Notes: generated by a model not told the origin, from the sequence alone. A stretch of DNA of 64,000 nucleotides from Propionicimonas sp. (GCA_013791955.1 VMSW01000007.1:620001-684000); one strand, 5' to 3'. Numbered from the stretch's first letter, positions 51,947 through 61,331 are shown. Numbers and translations: made by a program.

Positions 51947-52725
51947 GCGCAGCCGCGGTGGTCACCACCGCAGGCCTGACGAAGCGGTACGGCAACGTGA
52001 CTGCCGTGGCCGACCTCGACCTGGAAGTGCGGCCGGGCGAGATCTACGCCTTCCTCGGCCGCAACGGTGCTGGCAAGACCACCACCATCAGGATGCTGCT
52101 GGGGCTGATCCGGCCGGACGCGGGGGAGGTGCGGGTCTTCGGTCACCAGGTTCGCCTCGATCAGCCGTCCTGGTTGGGTCGGGTTGGGTCGCTGGTTGAA
52201 ACCGCCACTGCCTACCCAAACCTGACTGTGCGGGAAAACCTCGAACTGCAGCGTCGGCTCACCGGCGCACCGGCGGTGGCAGTGGGCCAGGTGATCGAAC
52301 AACTCGGCCTCGGCGCCGCAGCTGACCGTCGGGCTGGGCAGCTCTCGTTGGGCAACAAGCAGCGCCTCGCGCTGGCCCGGGCGCTGGTGCACTCCCCAGA
52401 GCTGTTGGTGCTGGACGAGCCGGCGAACGGTCTTGATCCGGCCGGGATCGTGGAGATTCGCGAGCTGTTGCGCTCGCTGGCCGACGACCAGGGCACCACC
52501 GTCTTCATCTCCTCCCACATTCTGGTCGAGGTGGCGCACTTGGCCGATCGCATCGGCATCGTGCACAACGGGCGGCTCGTGGAGGAACTCGACCGGGCGG
52601 CCCTGGTGGCCGCGGCGCGGGCGTTCAGCGCCGAGCAACTCACCGAGCAGCAACGCGCGGACGCCCTGCTGACCCTGGAGTTGGAGCGCTACTTCCTAGC
52701 CCGCACCGACGGGAGCGTTCAGTGA
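51943..52725 (+). CDS. ABC exporter ATP-binding protein
   Basis: The 260-residue ATPase has Walker A GRNGAGKTTT (about 39-48), the signature loop LSLGNKQRLALARAL (about 136-150) and Walker B LLVLDEPANGLDPAG (about 157-171), followed by the switch His in ISSHIL. The signature reads LSLGN rather than LSGGQ, as in some CcmA-like exporters. It pairs with the permease encoded next. Substrate unknown, probably a drug or peptide given the TetR control. Confidence 0.92.
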   Translation: MSAAAVVTTAGLTKRYGNVTAVADLDLEVRPGEIYAFLGRNGAGKTTTIRMLLGLIRPDAGEVRVFGHQVRLDQPSWLGRVGSLVETATAYPNLTVRENLELQRRLTGAPAVAVGQVIEQLGLGAAADRRAGQLSLGNKQRLALARALVHSPELLVLDEPANGLDPAGIVEIRELLRSLADDQGTTVFISSHILVEVAHLADRIGIVHNGRLVEELDRAALVAAARAFSAEQLTEQQRADALLTLELERYFLARTDGSVQ

Positions 52726-53507
52726 TGTTCATCGCAGTGTTCGCCGGCGAGCTAGTCAAGCTTCGCCGCACCCTGGCGCCGTGGGTCACCCTCGGCTCCT
52801 TGATGACCGGGCCGCTCTTCCTGGCCCTTTTCATGTGGATCGTCAGCGATCCAGGGCGGGCCGCCCAGTTCGGTCTGCTGGGCACCAAGGCCAGCCTCAG
52901 CGGCATCGAGGCCAACTGGGTCTCCTACGCCTCCTACCTGACCCTGATCGTCGGGCTGGGCGGCACGCTGCTGCTGGCCTTTGTCGCCGCCTACGTGTTC
53001 GGTCGCGAATACAGCGAAGGCACCGCGAAGGTCATGTTGACCCTGCCGGTGCCGCGGCGAGTGTTTGTCGCCGCCAAACTGCTGGTCGTCGCCTTGTGGT
53101 GGCTGGTTATCGTGCTGGCTGTCTATGCAGAGGCGGTGGCGGTTGGCCTTGGGTTGGGGCTGCCAGGGATCACCTGGACGGCCGCCGGGGCTCTGCTCGG
53201 CAACCTGCTGCTGGTGGCCGGTATCTCTTACCTCTTGGCGCCGATGGTGTCGCTGGTCACGGTGTGGTCGCGTGGCTACCTGGCCCCGGTTGGTTTCGCA
53301 CTCGGCATGCTCCTGCTCGGCAACGTCATTGGGCACACCGGCTGGGCGGCCTGGTTCCCGTGGTCGATCGTGCCGATCTTGGTCGGCTCGGTGAGCGCCC
53401 CGGCTGACGCCCTGCCGGTCGGCAGCCTGATCGTGTTGGCCGCCACCTTCGCCGGTGGGGTCGCCGCCACGATGTGGCGGCTCCAAACCGCTGACGTCAA
53501 TCAGTAG
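52725..53507 (+). CDS. ABC exporter permease (ABC-2 type)
   Basis: The 260-residue permease has six transmembrane helices. The cytoplasmic coupling segment FGREYSEGTAKVMLTLPVPRR (split, about 89-109) is typical of ABC-2 permeases. It overlaps the ATPase stop by one base (GTGATG, start at ATG 52725). It is the last gene of the TetR-controlled operon. Confidence 0.88.
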   Translation: MFIAVFAGELVKLRRTLAPWVTLGSLMTGPLFLALFMWIVSDPGRAAQFGLLGTKASLSGIEANWVSYASYLTLIVGLGGTLLLAFVAAYVFGREYSEGTAKVMLTLPVPRRVFVAAKLLVVALWWLVIVLAVYAEAVAVGLGLGLPGITWTAAGALLGNLLLVAGISYLLAPMVSLVTVWSRGYLAPVGFALGMLLLGNVIGHTGWAAWFPWSIVPILVGSVSAPADALPVGSLIVLAATFAGGVAATMWRLQTADVNQ

Positions 53508-53533
53508 CGCGTCCGGATTTGGTGGCGCCAGCT

Positions 53534-54301
53534 TCAGCGGGTTCGCACTTCCCGTGGTTTGGGCAGGGGCCGCAGCGACCATTGACTGGCGAGCAGCAGA
53601 GCCACCCGGAGAGCGTCTCGGCTAGGTCGGACGTCGGCAGAGGTGGTGATCCGGAAGTAGCCAACCTCGGCGCCGCGCTCGACTACCGGAATAGTGGTGT
53701 AGCCGTCAGGACCGATGGGCAGACCGGTGCGGGCGACGTCAATGGTCTTGGCCTGGACGCGAATGGAGCCGTCCCGTTGGATCACCGCAGCACCGGCGTC
53801 GTGGTCGCCGTACTCGTAGGTGACCCTCTCGACGCCGAGCACCCTCTTGATGGACTCAGCTACTCGCTCCAGGCCGTCGAGAGCATTGGTGCTGCCGGCG
53901 GCAAGGTCGGCGGCTTCGAGCACACCCTGGACGAACCCGGCCTGTTCGGTGGCGGCAGCACTCTGCCGGATACCCCAGGAGGCGAGCTCGCTGACTGCCA
54001 GTCCGACGAGGAGCAGCAGGATCGCCAGCTCGATGTCTTCGACATTATCGATTCGCAGCTGGAAGTAGGGCTGAGTAAGGAAGAAGTCGAAGCCGACCGC
54101 TGCTGAAGCAGCCGCGAGGACGCCCGCTAGCCGGTCGCCGGTGGCGGCTGCCGCCACCACGAACAGCACCAAGACCAGCGCCGCCGCGCTCTGGGGGACG
54201 AGGTCCAAGATGGGGTTCAACGCCGCGCTCACGAGCAGTGGCAACAGCACAGCCAGCACCCGGAGGATCCCAGGGTGACGCCGGTAGGTCGACAGTTCCA
54301 T
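53534..54301 (-). CDS. Orphan DUF4118 (KdpD-like) membrane sensor module
   Basis: The 255-residue protein has four transmembrane helices (about 10-120) with the FDFFLTQPYFQLRI motif of the DUF4118 segment of KdpD. A GAF-like soluble part (about 125-245) follows. The kinase core of KdpD (H and N boxes) is absent and the gene ends normally. It may sense ions or membrane state and act through a partner not seen here. A tRNA-Asn lies upstream. Confidence 0.75.
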   Translation of the reverse strand: MELSTYRRHPGILRVLAVLLPLLVSAALNPILDLVPQSAAALVLVLFVVAAAATGDRLAGVLAAASAAVGFDFFLTQPYFQLRIDNVEDIELAILLLLVGLAVSELASWGIRQSAAATEQAGFVQGVLEAADLAAGSTNALDGLERVAESIKRVLGVERVTYEYGDHDAGAAVIQRDGSIRVQAKTIDVARTGLPIGPDGYTTIPVVERGAEVGYFRITTSADVRPSRDALRVALLLASQWSLRPLPKPREVRTR

Positions 54302-54424
54302 ACCTCCACGAAACCACCTCGGCGGTGCTCACAGAAGGGCTGCCCAGGTCAAGGTTGCGTCAAGATGAGTGGTGGCGCCTCAGCCTGCGGTGTCGCCGCT
54401 GGTCACCGGGCCAGAAATGAAAAG

Positions 54425-54497
54425 CTCCCCCGCCTGGACTCGAACCAGGAACCTACGGATTAACAGTCCGACGCTCTGCCAATTGAGCTACAGGGGA
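54425..54497 (-). tRNA. tRNA-Asn (GUU anticodon)
   Basis: The minus strand gives a 73-base cloverleaf. The acceptor is TCCCCTG/CGGGGGA, the D stem GCTC/GAGC, the anticodon stem TCGGA/TCCGT with loop CTGTTAA, and the T stem CCTGG/CCAGG. The discriminator is G and CCA is not encoded. Confidence 0.93.
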
Positions 54498-54530
54498 TCG
54501 CGTGTCGCGGTGCGAAACGTTACCAGAACT

Positions 54531-55037
54531 TCAGCGCTGGTCGTATTCGGCGCGGAGCCGCGCCAGCTCGTTGGCTACCGACGGATCAGCAGCGACCTGC
54601 TCGACCTCGGTTGAATCCCCGGGGGATGCGCGCCAAACCAGCGGTGCATCCGGGTGGGCCAGATCGCGACGGGCGCTGATCACCGCGCTGCCCACACCGG
54701 CCAGCGGCATCGACTTGGTATAGACGACGCTCGCGTTCACCCGCTCCTTGAAAAGCTGGGGCAGCCGTCCGGGATTCACCAGCTCGAGTTCGGCTGCCGA
54801 CCCGTCGATGCCCACCCAGGAGAGGTGTTGGGTGTTGCGATCCCAACCGCCGCGCTCAATCTCGTGCCAGGACAACTGCACCCAGCCGTCAGCGGTTCGG
54901 TAGACCAGCTGGTCAGTCAGGCCAACGACGGCACCCTCAGCGCTACGAGCTGAGGCCAGCGGGCGTACCCGTCCGCCAAACAACGTCCGCAGCTCAGCCT
55001 TCGCCTGGGCGTCCAAGCCCGTTCGAAACAATCCCAT
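54531..55037 (-). CDS. Conserved hypothetical protein
   Basis: This 168-residue soluble protein contains LASARSAEGAVVGLTDQLVYRTADGWVQLSWHEIERGGWDR (split), which looks like a small PH-like beta domain. It ends with a short helix (SVANELARLRAEYDQR). Similar proteins of this length occur widely in actinobacteria without assigned function. It starts at ATG 55037 and stands alone between tRNA-Asn and ligD. Confidence 0.65.
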   Translation of the reverse strand: MGLFRTGLDAQAKAELRTLFGGRVRPLASARSAEGAVVGLTDQLVYRTADGWVQLSWHEIERGGWDRNTQHLSWVGIDGSAAELELVNPGRLPQLFKERVNASVVYTKSMPLAGVGSAVISARRDLAHPDAPLVWRASPGDSTEVEQVAADPSVANELARLRAEYDQR

Positions 55038-55074
55038 GGGCCCATTCTCCCTGACTTAGAAAGCCACAGCTCTC

Positions 55075-55118
55075 CGAGCCTGTCGACACAGTTCCCTGAG
55101 CCTGTCGAAGGGTCGAAG
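55075..55118. repeat. Dispersed repeat after ligD
   Basis: GAGCCTGTCGACACAGTTCCCTGAGCCTGTCGAAGGG is a copy of the dispersed element with a second partial arm, placed just past the ligD stop at 55122. Confidence 0.75.
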
Positions 55119-55121
55119 GGT

Positions 55122-57599
55122 TCACTCGTCGTGAACGTCGGCTGGTTTCAGTTCGGGACGCCAGCCCAACCAGACCGGGTGTCGCAGCCGCCGACTGGCG
55201 CTGAGGCCACTGAACTGCACCTCGCCGACCAGCACTGGACGCGTCCAGTGCACGCCTTTGGCATCGGCGGCTGGCACCTCGGCGAACGGGGAAACCTCAG
55301 CACTCAGCGGGGCCAATAGTGCCTCGGCCTCAATCAGGCCAGCATCGCTGAACCCGGAGCCGACCCGGCCGAGGTAGCGCAGCTGGTCACCGTCAGGCAC
55401 CCCGACCAGCAGTGACCCAACCCGGCCGTCACGATTGCCCTCGCCGGGCCACCAGCCGCCAATCACCACTGATTGGGAGCGGCGGTGTTTGATCTTCAGC
55501 CAAGCCTCGCTGCGGCGCCCCGGTAGATAGGTCGAGCCCAGCCGTTTGGCCACCACGCCCTCCAAACCGAAGGCCGAGCTGGCATCAAGGGCTGCGGCCA
55601 GATCGCCGTCAAAGACCGGTGGGACGTGTAGCCGTCCCAGCTCGGCGGGCACTAGCTGCTCCAGCAACTCCCGGCGCTGCTCGTAGGCCAGCCCCAGCTG
55701 CGCGGTGCCGTCGAGTTCGAGCAGGTCGAACAGCATCAGTTGGGCCGGAGCGAGCTTGGCTGCCGCGGCGATGTTGGCCTGGCCGGTGAGGTTGATTCGC
55801 GGCTGCAGCAGCCCGAAGTCGGGCGCCCCATTGGCATCGAGCACCACGATTTCGCCGTCCAGGGTTGCGCTGGCACAACCCAGGCCAGCCAAGTCGGGCA
55901 GCAGATCGGGATACCGCAGAGTCTCCTCGCGGCCATTGCGACTGGTCAGTGTCACCGCGCCGTCGGCGATGGTGACGATGGCGCGCACCCCGTCCCACTT
56001 CATCTCGAAGGCCCACTGCGACTCCTGCGGCACCGAAGTGGGGGAGGCCGACACGGCGAGCATGGGGGCGATCGGTTTGCCCTTCGCCGGGCTCAGGGAA
56101 CCCTTCGACGGGCTCAGGGAACTGGATGGCGGGCTCAAGGAACCCTTCGACGGGCTCAGGGAACTGGATGGCGGGCTCAAGGGACCCTTCGACGGGCTCA
56201 GGGAACTGGATGGCGGGCTCAAGGGACCCTTCGACGGGCTCAGGGAACTTTGCATTCGGTGAATCAGCCAGTCGTTGGCGCCGGTGTGAATCAGGGCGAA
56301 CTTGGCTGGTTCGCCGCCCAGCCCACCATCGGGGCGGCCGTGCAGGGTGATGATCACCTCTTTGCCCTCACGCCACTTCTCCAGCTCATAGACCCCGGCA
56401 TCCCAGATGCGGACGCTGCCAGCGCCGTATTCGCCCTTGGGAATGGTGCCCTCGAAGCCGCCATAGGCCAGCGGATGATCCTCAACGTGCACAGCCAGAT
56501 GGTTGGTGCGCGGATCGGACGGTGGTCCTTTCGGCACGGCCCAACTCACCAGCACCCCCTCGCGTTCCAGCCGGAAGTCGTAGTGCAATCGACGGGCGTG
56601 GTGCTCCTGAATCACGAAGGAGCGGCCAGCGCTGGCCGCCGGGGCCGCCGCTGGCACCGGCTCGGGAGTCTTGGCCGCATCGCGCAACCCACGGTAAGCC
56701 GCGAGCCGATCCGGCCCGTCCGCCGCCAGCAGGGGAGCGAGCAGATCACCGAGCTCGGCCAGGCGCGCCACCATCTCGCTGAACTCCAACTGGCGCAATG
56801 TGGTCGAACCCAGCTCGTCCCAGGTACGTGGCGCGGCCACCCACGGCCGCTCCCGGCCCCGCAGGGAGTAGGGCGAGACGGTGGTCTTGTTGCCGTTGTT
56901 CTGGCTCCAATCCAGAAAGACCTTGCCGGCCCGATCGGCGCGCCGCATCACCGCGGTGACCCGCTCGGGATGGCTAGCCTGCAGCGTTTGGGCCACCTGC
57001 TTGGCCACCTCGCTGGCGCCCTCGGCATCCAAGCTGCCGTCGAGGTGGGCGTACAGGTGAATGCCCTTGCTGCCACTGGTAACGCCGAAGGCGGTCAGCC
57101 CGGCGCCGTCGAGCAACTCCCGCACCCAGTGGGCCACTTCGGCGCATTGGGCCAACCCGACCCCCTCGCCGGGATCCAGGTCAAATACCAGCCGGTCCGG
57201 TGGCAGCGCGGTGCCGTCGGCGGCGAAGCGCCACTGCGGCACGTGCAGTTCCAGGGCGGCCAGCTGGGCCAACCAGGTGAGGGTGGCCGCGTCGTCGGCT
57301 ACGGGATAGTCATGCGAGCCGTCGCGATGCTTGATCGGGTAGCGCCGCACCCAATCGGGGGTGCCCGCCGGCAGATTCTTGGCGAAGAAGACGTTCGGCG
57401 CCTCGCCGCCAACTCCATCGGGGTAGCGCTTGCGAGTGATTGGACGTTGCCGCAGGTGCGGCAGCAGCACCGGCGCTACCGCCGTGTAGTAGGCAATCAC
57501 TTCGCCTTTGGTGGTGCCGGTGGCGGGGTAGAGCACCTTGTCGAGGTTAGTGAGGGCGAGGCGGTGCCCGTCCACGACTACCTGCTCGGCGCTCACCAC
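55122..57599 (-). CDS. ligD: Multifunctional DNA repair ligase LigD
   Basis: This 825-residue protein is the end-processing and sealing enzyme of bacterial non-homologous end joining. It has a primase-polymerase domain (about 1-290, with FDLDPGEG for metal binding) and a 3'-phosphoesterase domain (about 325-445, FVIQEHHARRLHYDFRLERE). The ATP-dependent ligase domain (about 510-825) has its nucleophile Lys in FEMKWDGVRA. Residues about 450-507 are a low-complexity linker (LSPSKGPLSPPSSS repeats) encoded by a 42-base tandem repeat. The domain order matches mycobacterial LigD. No Ku gene is in the window. Confidence 0.93.
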   Translation of the reverse strand: MVSAEQVVVDGHRLALTNLDKVLYPATGTTKGEVIAYYTAVAPVLLPHLRQRPITRKRYPDGVGGEAPNVFFAKNLPAGTPDWVRRYPIKHRDGSHDYPVADDAATLTWLAQLAALELHVPQWRFAADGTALPPDRLVFDLDPGEGVGLAQCAEVAHWVRELLDGAGLTAFGVTSGSKGIHLYAHLDGSLDAEGASEVAKQVAQTLQASHPERVTAVMRRADRAGKVFLDWSQNNGNKTTVSPYSLRGRERPWVAAPRTWDELGSTTLRQLEFSEMVARLAELGDLLAPLLAADGPDRLAAYRGLRDAAKTPEPVPAAAPAASAGRSFVIQEHHARRLHYDFRLEREGVLVSWAVPKGPPSDPRTNHLAVHVEDHPLAYGGFEGTIPKGEYGAGSVRIWDAGVYELEKWREGKEVIITLHGRPDGGLGGEPAKFALIHTGANDWLIHRMQSSLSPSKGPLSPPSSSLSPSKGPLSPPSSSLSPSKGSLSPPSSSLSPSKGSLSPAKGKPIAPMLAVSASPTSVPQESQWAFEMKWDGVRAIVTIADGAVTLTSRNGREETLRYPDLLPDLAGLGCASATLDGEIVVLDANGAPDFGLLQPRINLTGQANIAAAAKLAPAQLMLFDLLELDGTAQLGLAYEQRRELLEQLVPAELGRLHVPPVFDGDLAAALDASSAFGLEGVVAKRLGSTYLPGRRSEAWLKIKHRRSQSVVIGGWWPGEGNRDGRVGSLLVGVPDGDQLRYLGRVGSGFSDAGLIEAEALLAPLSAEVSPFAEVPAADAKGVHWTRPVLVGEVQFSGLSASRRLRHPVWLGWRPELKPADVHDE
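56080..56249. repeat. 42-base tandem repeat in the LigD linker
   Basis: Units begin at 56101, 56143, 56185 and 56227, exactly 42 bases (14 codons) apart, with a partial unit before them. Each contains CCCTTCGACGGGCTCAGG from the dispersed repeat family. The minus strand encodes LSPSKG[P/S]LSPPSSS repeated. Confidence 0.93.
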
Positions 57600-57653
57600 T
57601 TCATCTTGGCCGCTGGCCGGGCAATCTGGGGTGGAAGTCGGTAGAAGCCGTCC

Positions 57654-58388
57654 TCAGCCGACGGCTGCGCCCAGGGCTTGGCCAATCGGGGCCTGCACGA
57701 CCAGCGAAGCCAGGTGATCCATCGGCGTTGGCTGGGTGTTGATCAGCACCAACTGATCACCGCGAAAGGCCTGCACCAGGCTGGCGGCCGGATAGACCAC
57801 CAGCGAGGTGCCGCCAACTATGAGCAGGTCGGCTTCACCAAGGTGATAGCTGGCCGCGGCCCAGACCGTTGAATCCAGCGGCTCCTCGTACAACACGACA
57901 TCGGGTTTGATGGTGCCGCCGCAGGAGCAAAGCGGCACGCCCTCGGCGGCCAGGATGGTGGCCAGGTAGTAGTGCTGTCCGCAGCGCAGGCAGGAGTTGC
58001 GGTGCACACTGCCGTGCAACTCCAACACCGTCTTCGAGCCAGCCGCCTGATGCAGCCCGTCGATGTTTTGGGTGATCACCGCGGTCAACTTGCCGGCCGC
58101 CTCCAGCCGGGCCAGGGCCAGATGGGCCGGGTTCGGTTTGGCGTCGGGATAGATCAGGTTTCGCCGGTAGTAATCGAAGAACTCGGCGGTGTGGCGGTTG
58201 AAGAAGGTGTGGCTGAGCACCTCTTCGGGGGCCAAGTTAGTGTGAGTCTGCTGGCTGTAGAGGCCGTTGCCAGAGCGGAAGTCGGGGATGCCCGATTCGG
58301 TCGAGACGCCAGCGCCGCCGAAGAAGACGATCCGCTTGGCGGCCGCGATCACCTGGCTGAGGTCGCTCACCGGACTGGGTTTGGTCAC
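57654..58388 (-). CDS. Sirtuin-family NAD-dependent protein deacetylase
   Basis: This 244-residue sirtuin removes acyl groups from lysines using NAD. It shows GGAGVSTESGIPDFRS (NAD pocket, about 20-35), TQNIDGLHQAAG with the conserved QNID, and the catalytic His in LELHGSVH. The zinc site is CLRCG followed by CSCGG. GTG 58388 is chosen because conserved sequence starts there; the frame extends to 58502 but would overlap the start of the divergent peptidase gene. Confidence 0.9.
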   Translation of the reverse strand: MTKPSPVSDLSQVIAAAKRIVFFGGAGVSTESGIPDFRSGNGLYSQQTHTNLAPEEVLSHTFFNRHTAEFFDYYRRNLIYPDAKPNPAHLALARLEAAGKLTAVITQNIDGLHQAAGSKTVLELHGSVHRNSCLRCGQHYYLATILAAEGVPLCSCGGTIKPDVVLYEEPLDSTVWAAASYHLGEADLLIVGGTSLVVYPAASLVQAFRGDQLVLINTQPTPMDHLASLVVQAPIGQALGAAVG

Positions 58389-58483
58389 TCCTCGACCATA
58401 ACCGCATCTGCCTCGCGGACGCCGCCGATGGCCGCCTTTCGGGCCCGCAAACACCGTGCCACTTCCGGGTTTAGGCTGCGCGC

Positions 58484-59872
58484 ATGCAAGCTTCCTGGCC
58501 ACCGTCCACGGACGCCACCCAAGCCCGTCCAGGGATCGGGGAACGGCTAGCGGCGATGATCGCCATCCCCACCATTTCGGCCAGCAGAGCTGAGACCGGG
58601 CTGGCCGTTTTTGAGGAATTCATTGCCCTGCTCGCCGAGCAGTACCCGCTGCTGCATCGTCACCTCAATCTGGAGCGAATTGGTGATTTGGGTTTGGTGT
58701 TCAGCTGGGCGCCAGCCGAACCGAGCCCAGTCGCGCCAGTGGTGCTGATGGCCCACTTCGACGTGGTGCCGGTGGCCGGCCAGGAGGCCGAATGGCGTGT
58801 GCCCGCCTTTGAAGGCCGCATCATCGACGACCAGGTGTGGGGCCGCGGAGCCCTAGACGACAAGGGGGCGCTGTGCACCCTGCTGGAAGCGGTGGAGAAC
58901 CTGCTCGCGCAAGGCTGGACACCACCGCGCGAGGTGCTGCTCTGCCTGGGCGGTGATGAGGAAGACCACGGCCACGCGGCCCGGCTGATCGCCGAGACCC
59001 TAATCGAAAGGGGTATTGCCCCGGAGTTCGTCCTGGATGAAGGCGGCGCGATCACCGAGATCCCGTTCCCAGGGGTCAACGGCTGGTTCGCCATGGTCGG
59101 GTTGGCCGAAAAGGGTGTGATGGCGGTGCGCCTGAGCACCACCGGTGAAGGCGGTCACGCTTCGGCGCCGTCCGGGCTGACCGCGGTTGGCCGCGTCGCT
59201 CGCGCAGTGGCCCGGTTGAACCGCAACCCGTTCGGCGTGCGAATGCCCAAAACCGTGCGCGAACTGTTCACCCAAATCGCCGAACATGCCGAGCCCAAAT
59301 ACGCCAAGATCTACCGCGCCGCAGCCAAAGTGCCGGCGCTCACTGCCCGGCTACTGCCACTGATCGGTGCTGAAGGGGCGGTGATGGTGCGCACCAGCCT
59401 GGCCGCGACCATGTTGGCCGGTGGCAGCAGCGCCAACGTCCTGCCCTCGGAAGCCTCGGCGATGCTGAACATTCGAGTGAACGTCGGCGAAACCAGCGCC
59501 AGCGTGCTCACCCGGCTGCGGCGGGCAATCGCCGACCCATTGGTGGCCGTCGAACTCGTCGAGGCCGATGAGCCCACCAGTGAATCGGCCACCGACAATG
59601 CCGCCTGGTCGATGATCGGCTCAGCGGTGGCCCAGGCCTACCCCGGCGTCGCCGCGCTGCCCTACCTCACCACCGCAGCCACCGATGGACGGCATTGGCA
59701 TCGCCACACCCCCAACGTTTACCGCTTCGCCCCCTTGGCCATGGACGCCGGCCAGCGCGCTGCCGTCCATGGAACCAACGAGTGGGTGAGCATCGACAGC
59801 CTGCGCCGCGGCGAGCGGTTCTATCGGGCACTGTTACGCGGCCTGGAGGCCGGAGGGGGAAAAGATGAGTGA
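58484..59872 (+). CDS. M20-family metallopeptidase
   Basis: The 462-residue enzyme has the M20 zinc site: HFDVVPV (about 91-97), GRGALDDKGA (about 121-130), the catalytic GGDEEDHGH (about 155-163), the DEGGAITE segment and a C-terminal His (RFAPLAMD region). Length and motifs fit the carboxypeptidase S/PM20D1-like branch, which cleaves or forms N-acyl amino acids and dipeptides. Its end overlaps the MFS gene by 8 bases, so the transporter may move its substrate or product. Confidence 0.88.
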   Translation: MQASWPPSTDATQARPGIGERLAAMIAIPTISASRAETGLAVFEEFIALLAEQYPLLHRHLNLERIGDLGLVFSWAPAEPSPVAPVVLMAHFDVVPVAGQEAEWRVPAFEGRIIDDQVWGRGALDDKGALCTLLEAVENLLAQGWTPPREVLLCLGGDEEDHGHAARLIAETLIERGIAPEFVLDEGGAITEIPFPGVNGWFAMVGLAEKGVMAVRLSTTGEGGHASAPSGLTAVGRVARAVARLNRNPFGVRMPKTVRELFTQIAEHAEPKYAKIYRAAAKVPALTARLLPLIGAEGAVMVRTSLAATMLAGGSSANVLPSEASAMLNIRVNVGETSASVLTRLRRAIADPLVAVELVEADEPTSESATDNAAWSMIGSAVAQAYPGVAALPYLTTAATDGRHWHRHTPNVYRFAPLAMDAGQRAAVHGTNEWVSIDSLRRGERFYRALLRGLEAGGGKDE

Positions 59873-61331
59873 GTCGCGGGTCACTGACGCGCCCAAGGTC
59901 GGCTTCGGCCCACTGGGAATGGTGGTCGGCTTCCTGGTGATCGTCGAGCTGACCAGCGGCGTCATTCAAGGGTTCTACACCCCGCTGTTAACCGACATCG
60001 CGCGCCATTTCGGGGTGCCGGACGCCGACGTCAACTGGCTCGAAGGCGCCCAGCTGATGGTGGCCGCGATCGTGATTCCGGCCTTCGCCAAGCTCGGCGA
60101 CATGGTGGGCCATCGGCGAATGCTGCTGGTCTCCACCGCGATCACCGCGTTGGCGAGCGTGCTCATGCCGCTCGCCGGCAACTTCTGGCTGTTCCTGGTG
60201 GCCTGGGCCTTGCAGGGCTTCTACATCGTCTGGCTGCCGCTGGAAACCGCGCTGATCTACTCCCGGGCCCGCGCCACCGGCCACCCCGCAGTGCTCACCC
60301 GCCGCGCCGCCGGACTGCTGGTCGGTGCGCTGGAGTTTGGGGTGATCGCGGCCGCCCTGGCCGCTGGGCAGCTGATCGAAGTAATGCCGTTGCCTTACCT
60401 GCTTTGGCTTCCGGCCATCGCGGTGGTGATCTGCTTCTTCGTGATCCTGTTCGGGGTCAAGGAGTCACCTGACCTGCACGGTGGACGTTTCGACGTCGTC
60501 GGCCTGGTGCTGGTGGCCGTCGCGCTGCTCGGCTTCACCGGTGGCCTGTTCCTGCTGCGCGTTCAAGGCCCAGGTAGTGCCCTGGTGTGGGCTGTGCTGC
60601 TGGTCGGCCTGGCCCTGTTCGTGCCGTTCATCGGTTGGGAACTTCGCCACGACGACCCGGTAATCGACGTGCGCATGTTCGCCAATCCGGCGCTGTGGCC
60701 GGTCTTCCTGACTGCCGGACTGTTCGGCGTCAGCGTGCTGGGCGCCCAGGCACCACTGTCGACCTACGCCCGTACCGATCCGGCGCTGGGCTACGGCCTG
60801 GGTGCCACCAGCGGCCAGACCTCGATCCTGATCGGGGCCTACGTGCTGACCCTGGCCATCGGTGCGCTGCTGCTGCCGGTAGTCACCAAGTTCATCACCC
60901 CCCGCTGGGCTCTGGTTGGGGCCAGTGCCATGGTTGGGGTGGGCTATCTGCTGTTCGTGCCCTTCCACGCCACCTACGCCCAGACGCTGACCAATATGGT
61001 CATCGCCGGGCTCGGCTCGGGCGCCCTGGTGGCCGCCCTGCCAGCCGCAGCCGCGTCGGCGGCGCCGTACGGTCAGACTGGCGTGGCCACCGGCCTGACC
61101 AACTCAGTGAAGACTGTCGGTGGGGCCATCGCCTCGGCGGTATTCGGGATTGCGCTGGCCACTCATGCCGACGGGACGGCGGCGCACACCGCCGGCTCCT
61201 TCAGCGGTTACCTCACCGTGTGGATCGTCTGTGGGGCCACCGGTTTGGCCGCAGCAGTGGCGCTGTTGTTCGTGCCGAAGACCGCGTTCAGCGACGCCCA
61301 GGTTGACCCTTCGACGGGCTCAGGGAACTGA
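59865..61331 (+). CDS. MFS transporter
   Basis: The 488-residue transporter has about 14 transmembrane helices. The loop motif is AKLGDMVGHRRMLLVS (about 77-92) and the C-terminal half carries the GQTGVATGLTNSVKTVGGAI segment, split here. It belongs to the DHA2-like drug exporter group. ATG 59865 lies in the end of the peptidase gene. The last nine codons (VDPSTGSGN) are a copy of the dispersed repeat, so the original C-terminus has been replaced or extended. Confidence 0.87.
   Translation: MSESRVTDAPKVGFGPLGMVVGFLVIVELTSGVIQGFYTPLLTDIARHFGVPDADVNWLEGAQLMVAAIVIPAFAKLGDMVGHRRMLLVSTAITALASVLMPLAGNFWLFLVAWALQGFYIVWLPLETALIYSRARATGHPAVLTRRAAGLLVGALEFGVIAAALAAGQLIEVMPLPYLLWLPAIAVVICFFVILFGVKESPDLHGGRFDVVGLVLVAVALLGFTGGLFLLRVQGPGSALVWAVLLVGLALFVPFIGWELRHDDPVIDVRMFANPALWPVFLTAGLFGVSVLGAQAPLSTYARTDPALGYGLGATSGQTSILIGAYVLTLAIGALLLPVVTKFITPRWALVGASAMVGVGYLLFVPFHATYAQTLTNMVIAGLGSGALVAALPAAAASAAPYGQTGVATGLTNSVKTVGGAIASAVFGIALATHADGTAAHTAGSFSGYLTVWIVCGATGLAAAVALLFVPKTAFSDAQVDPSTGSGN

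Noticed and set aside
56101-56249. CRISPR-like 42-base periodic repeat
   Set aside because: It has no variable spacers and is translated in frame as the LigD linker.
55122-57599. Complete NHEJ locus with Ku
   Set aside because: No Ku-type gene is found on either strand in this window; it must be elsewhere if present.
55740-57644. 634-codon open frame on the plus strand
   Set aside because: It is fully antisense to ligD, lacks any recognisable domain, and its low-complexity part is the tandem repeat read backwards.
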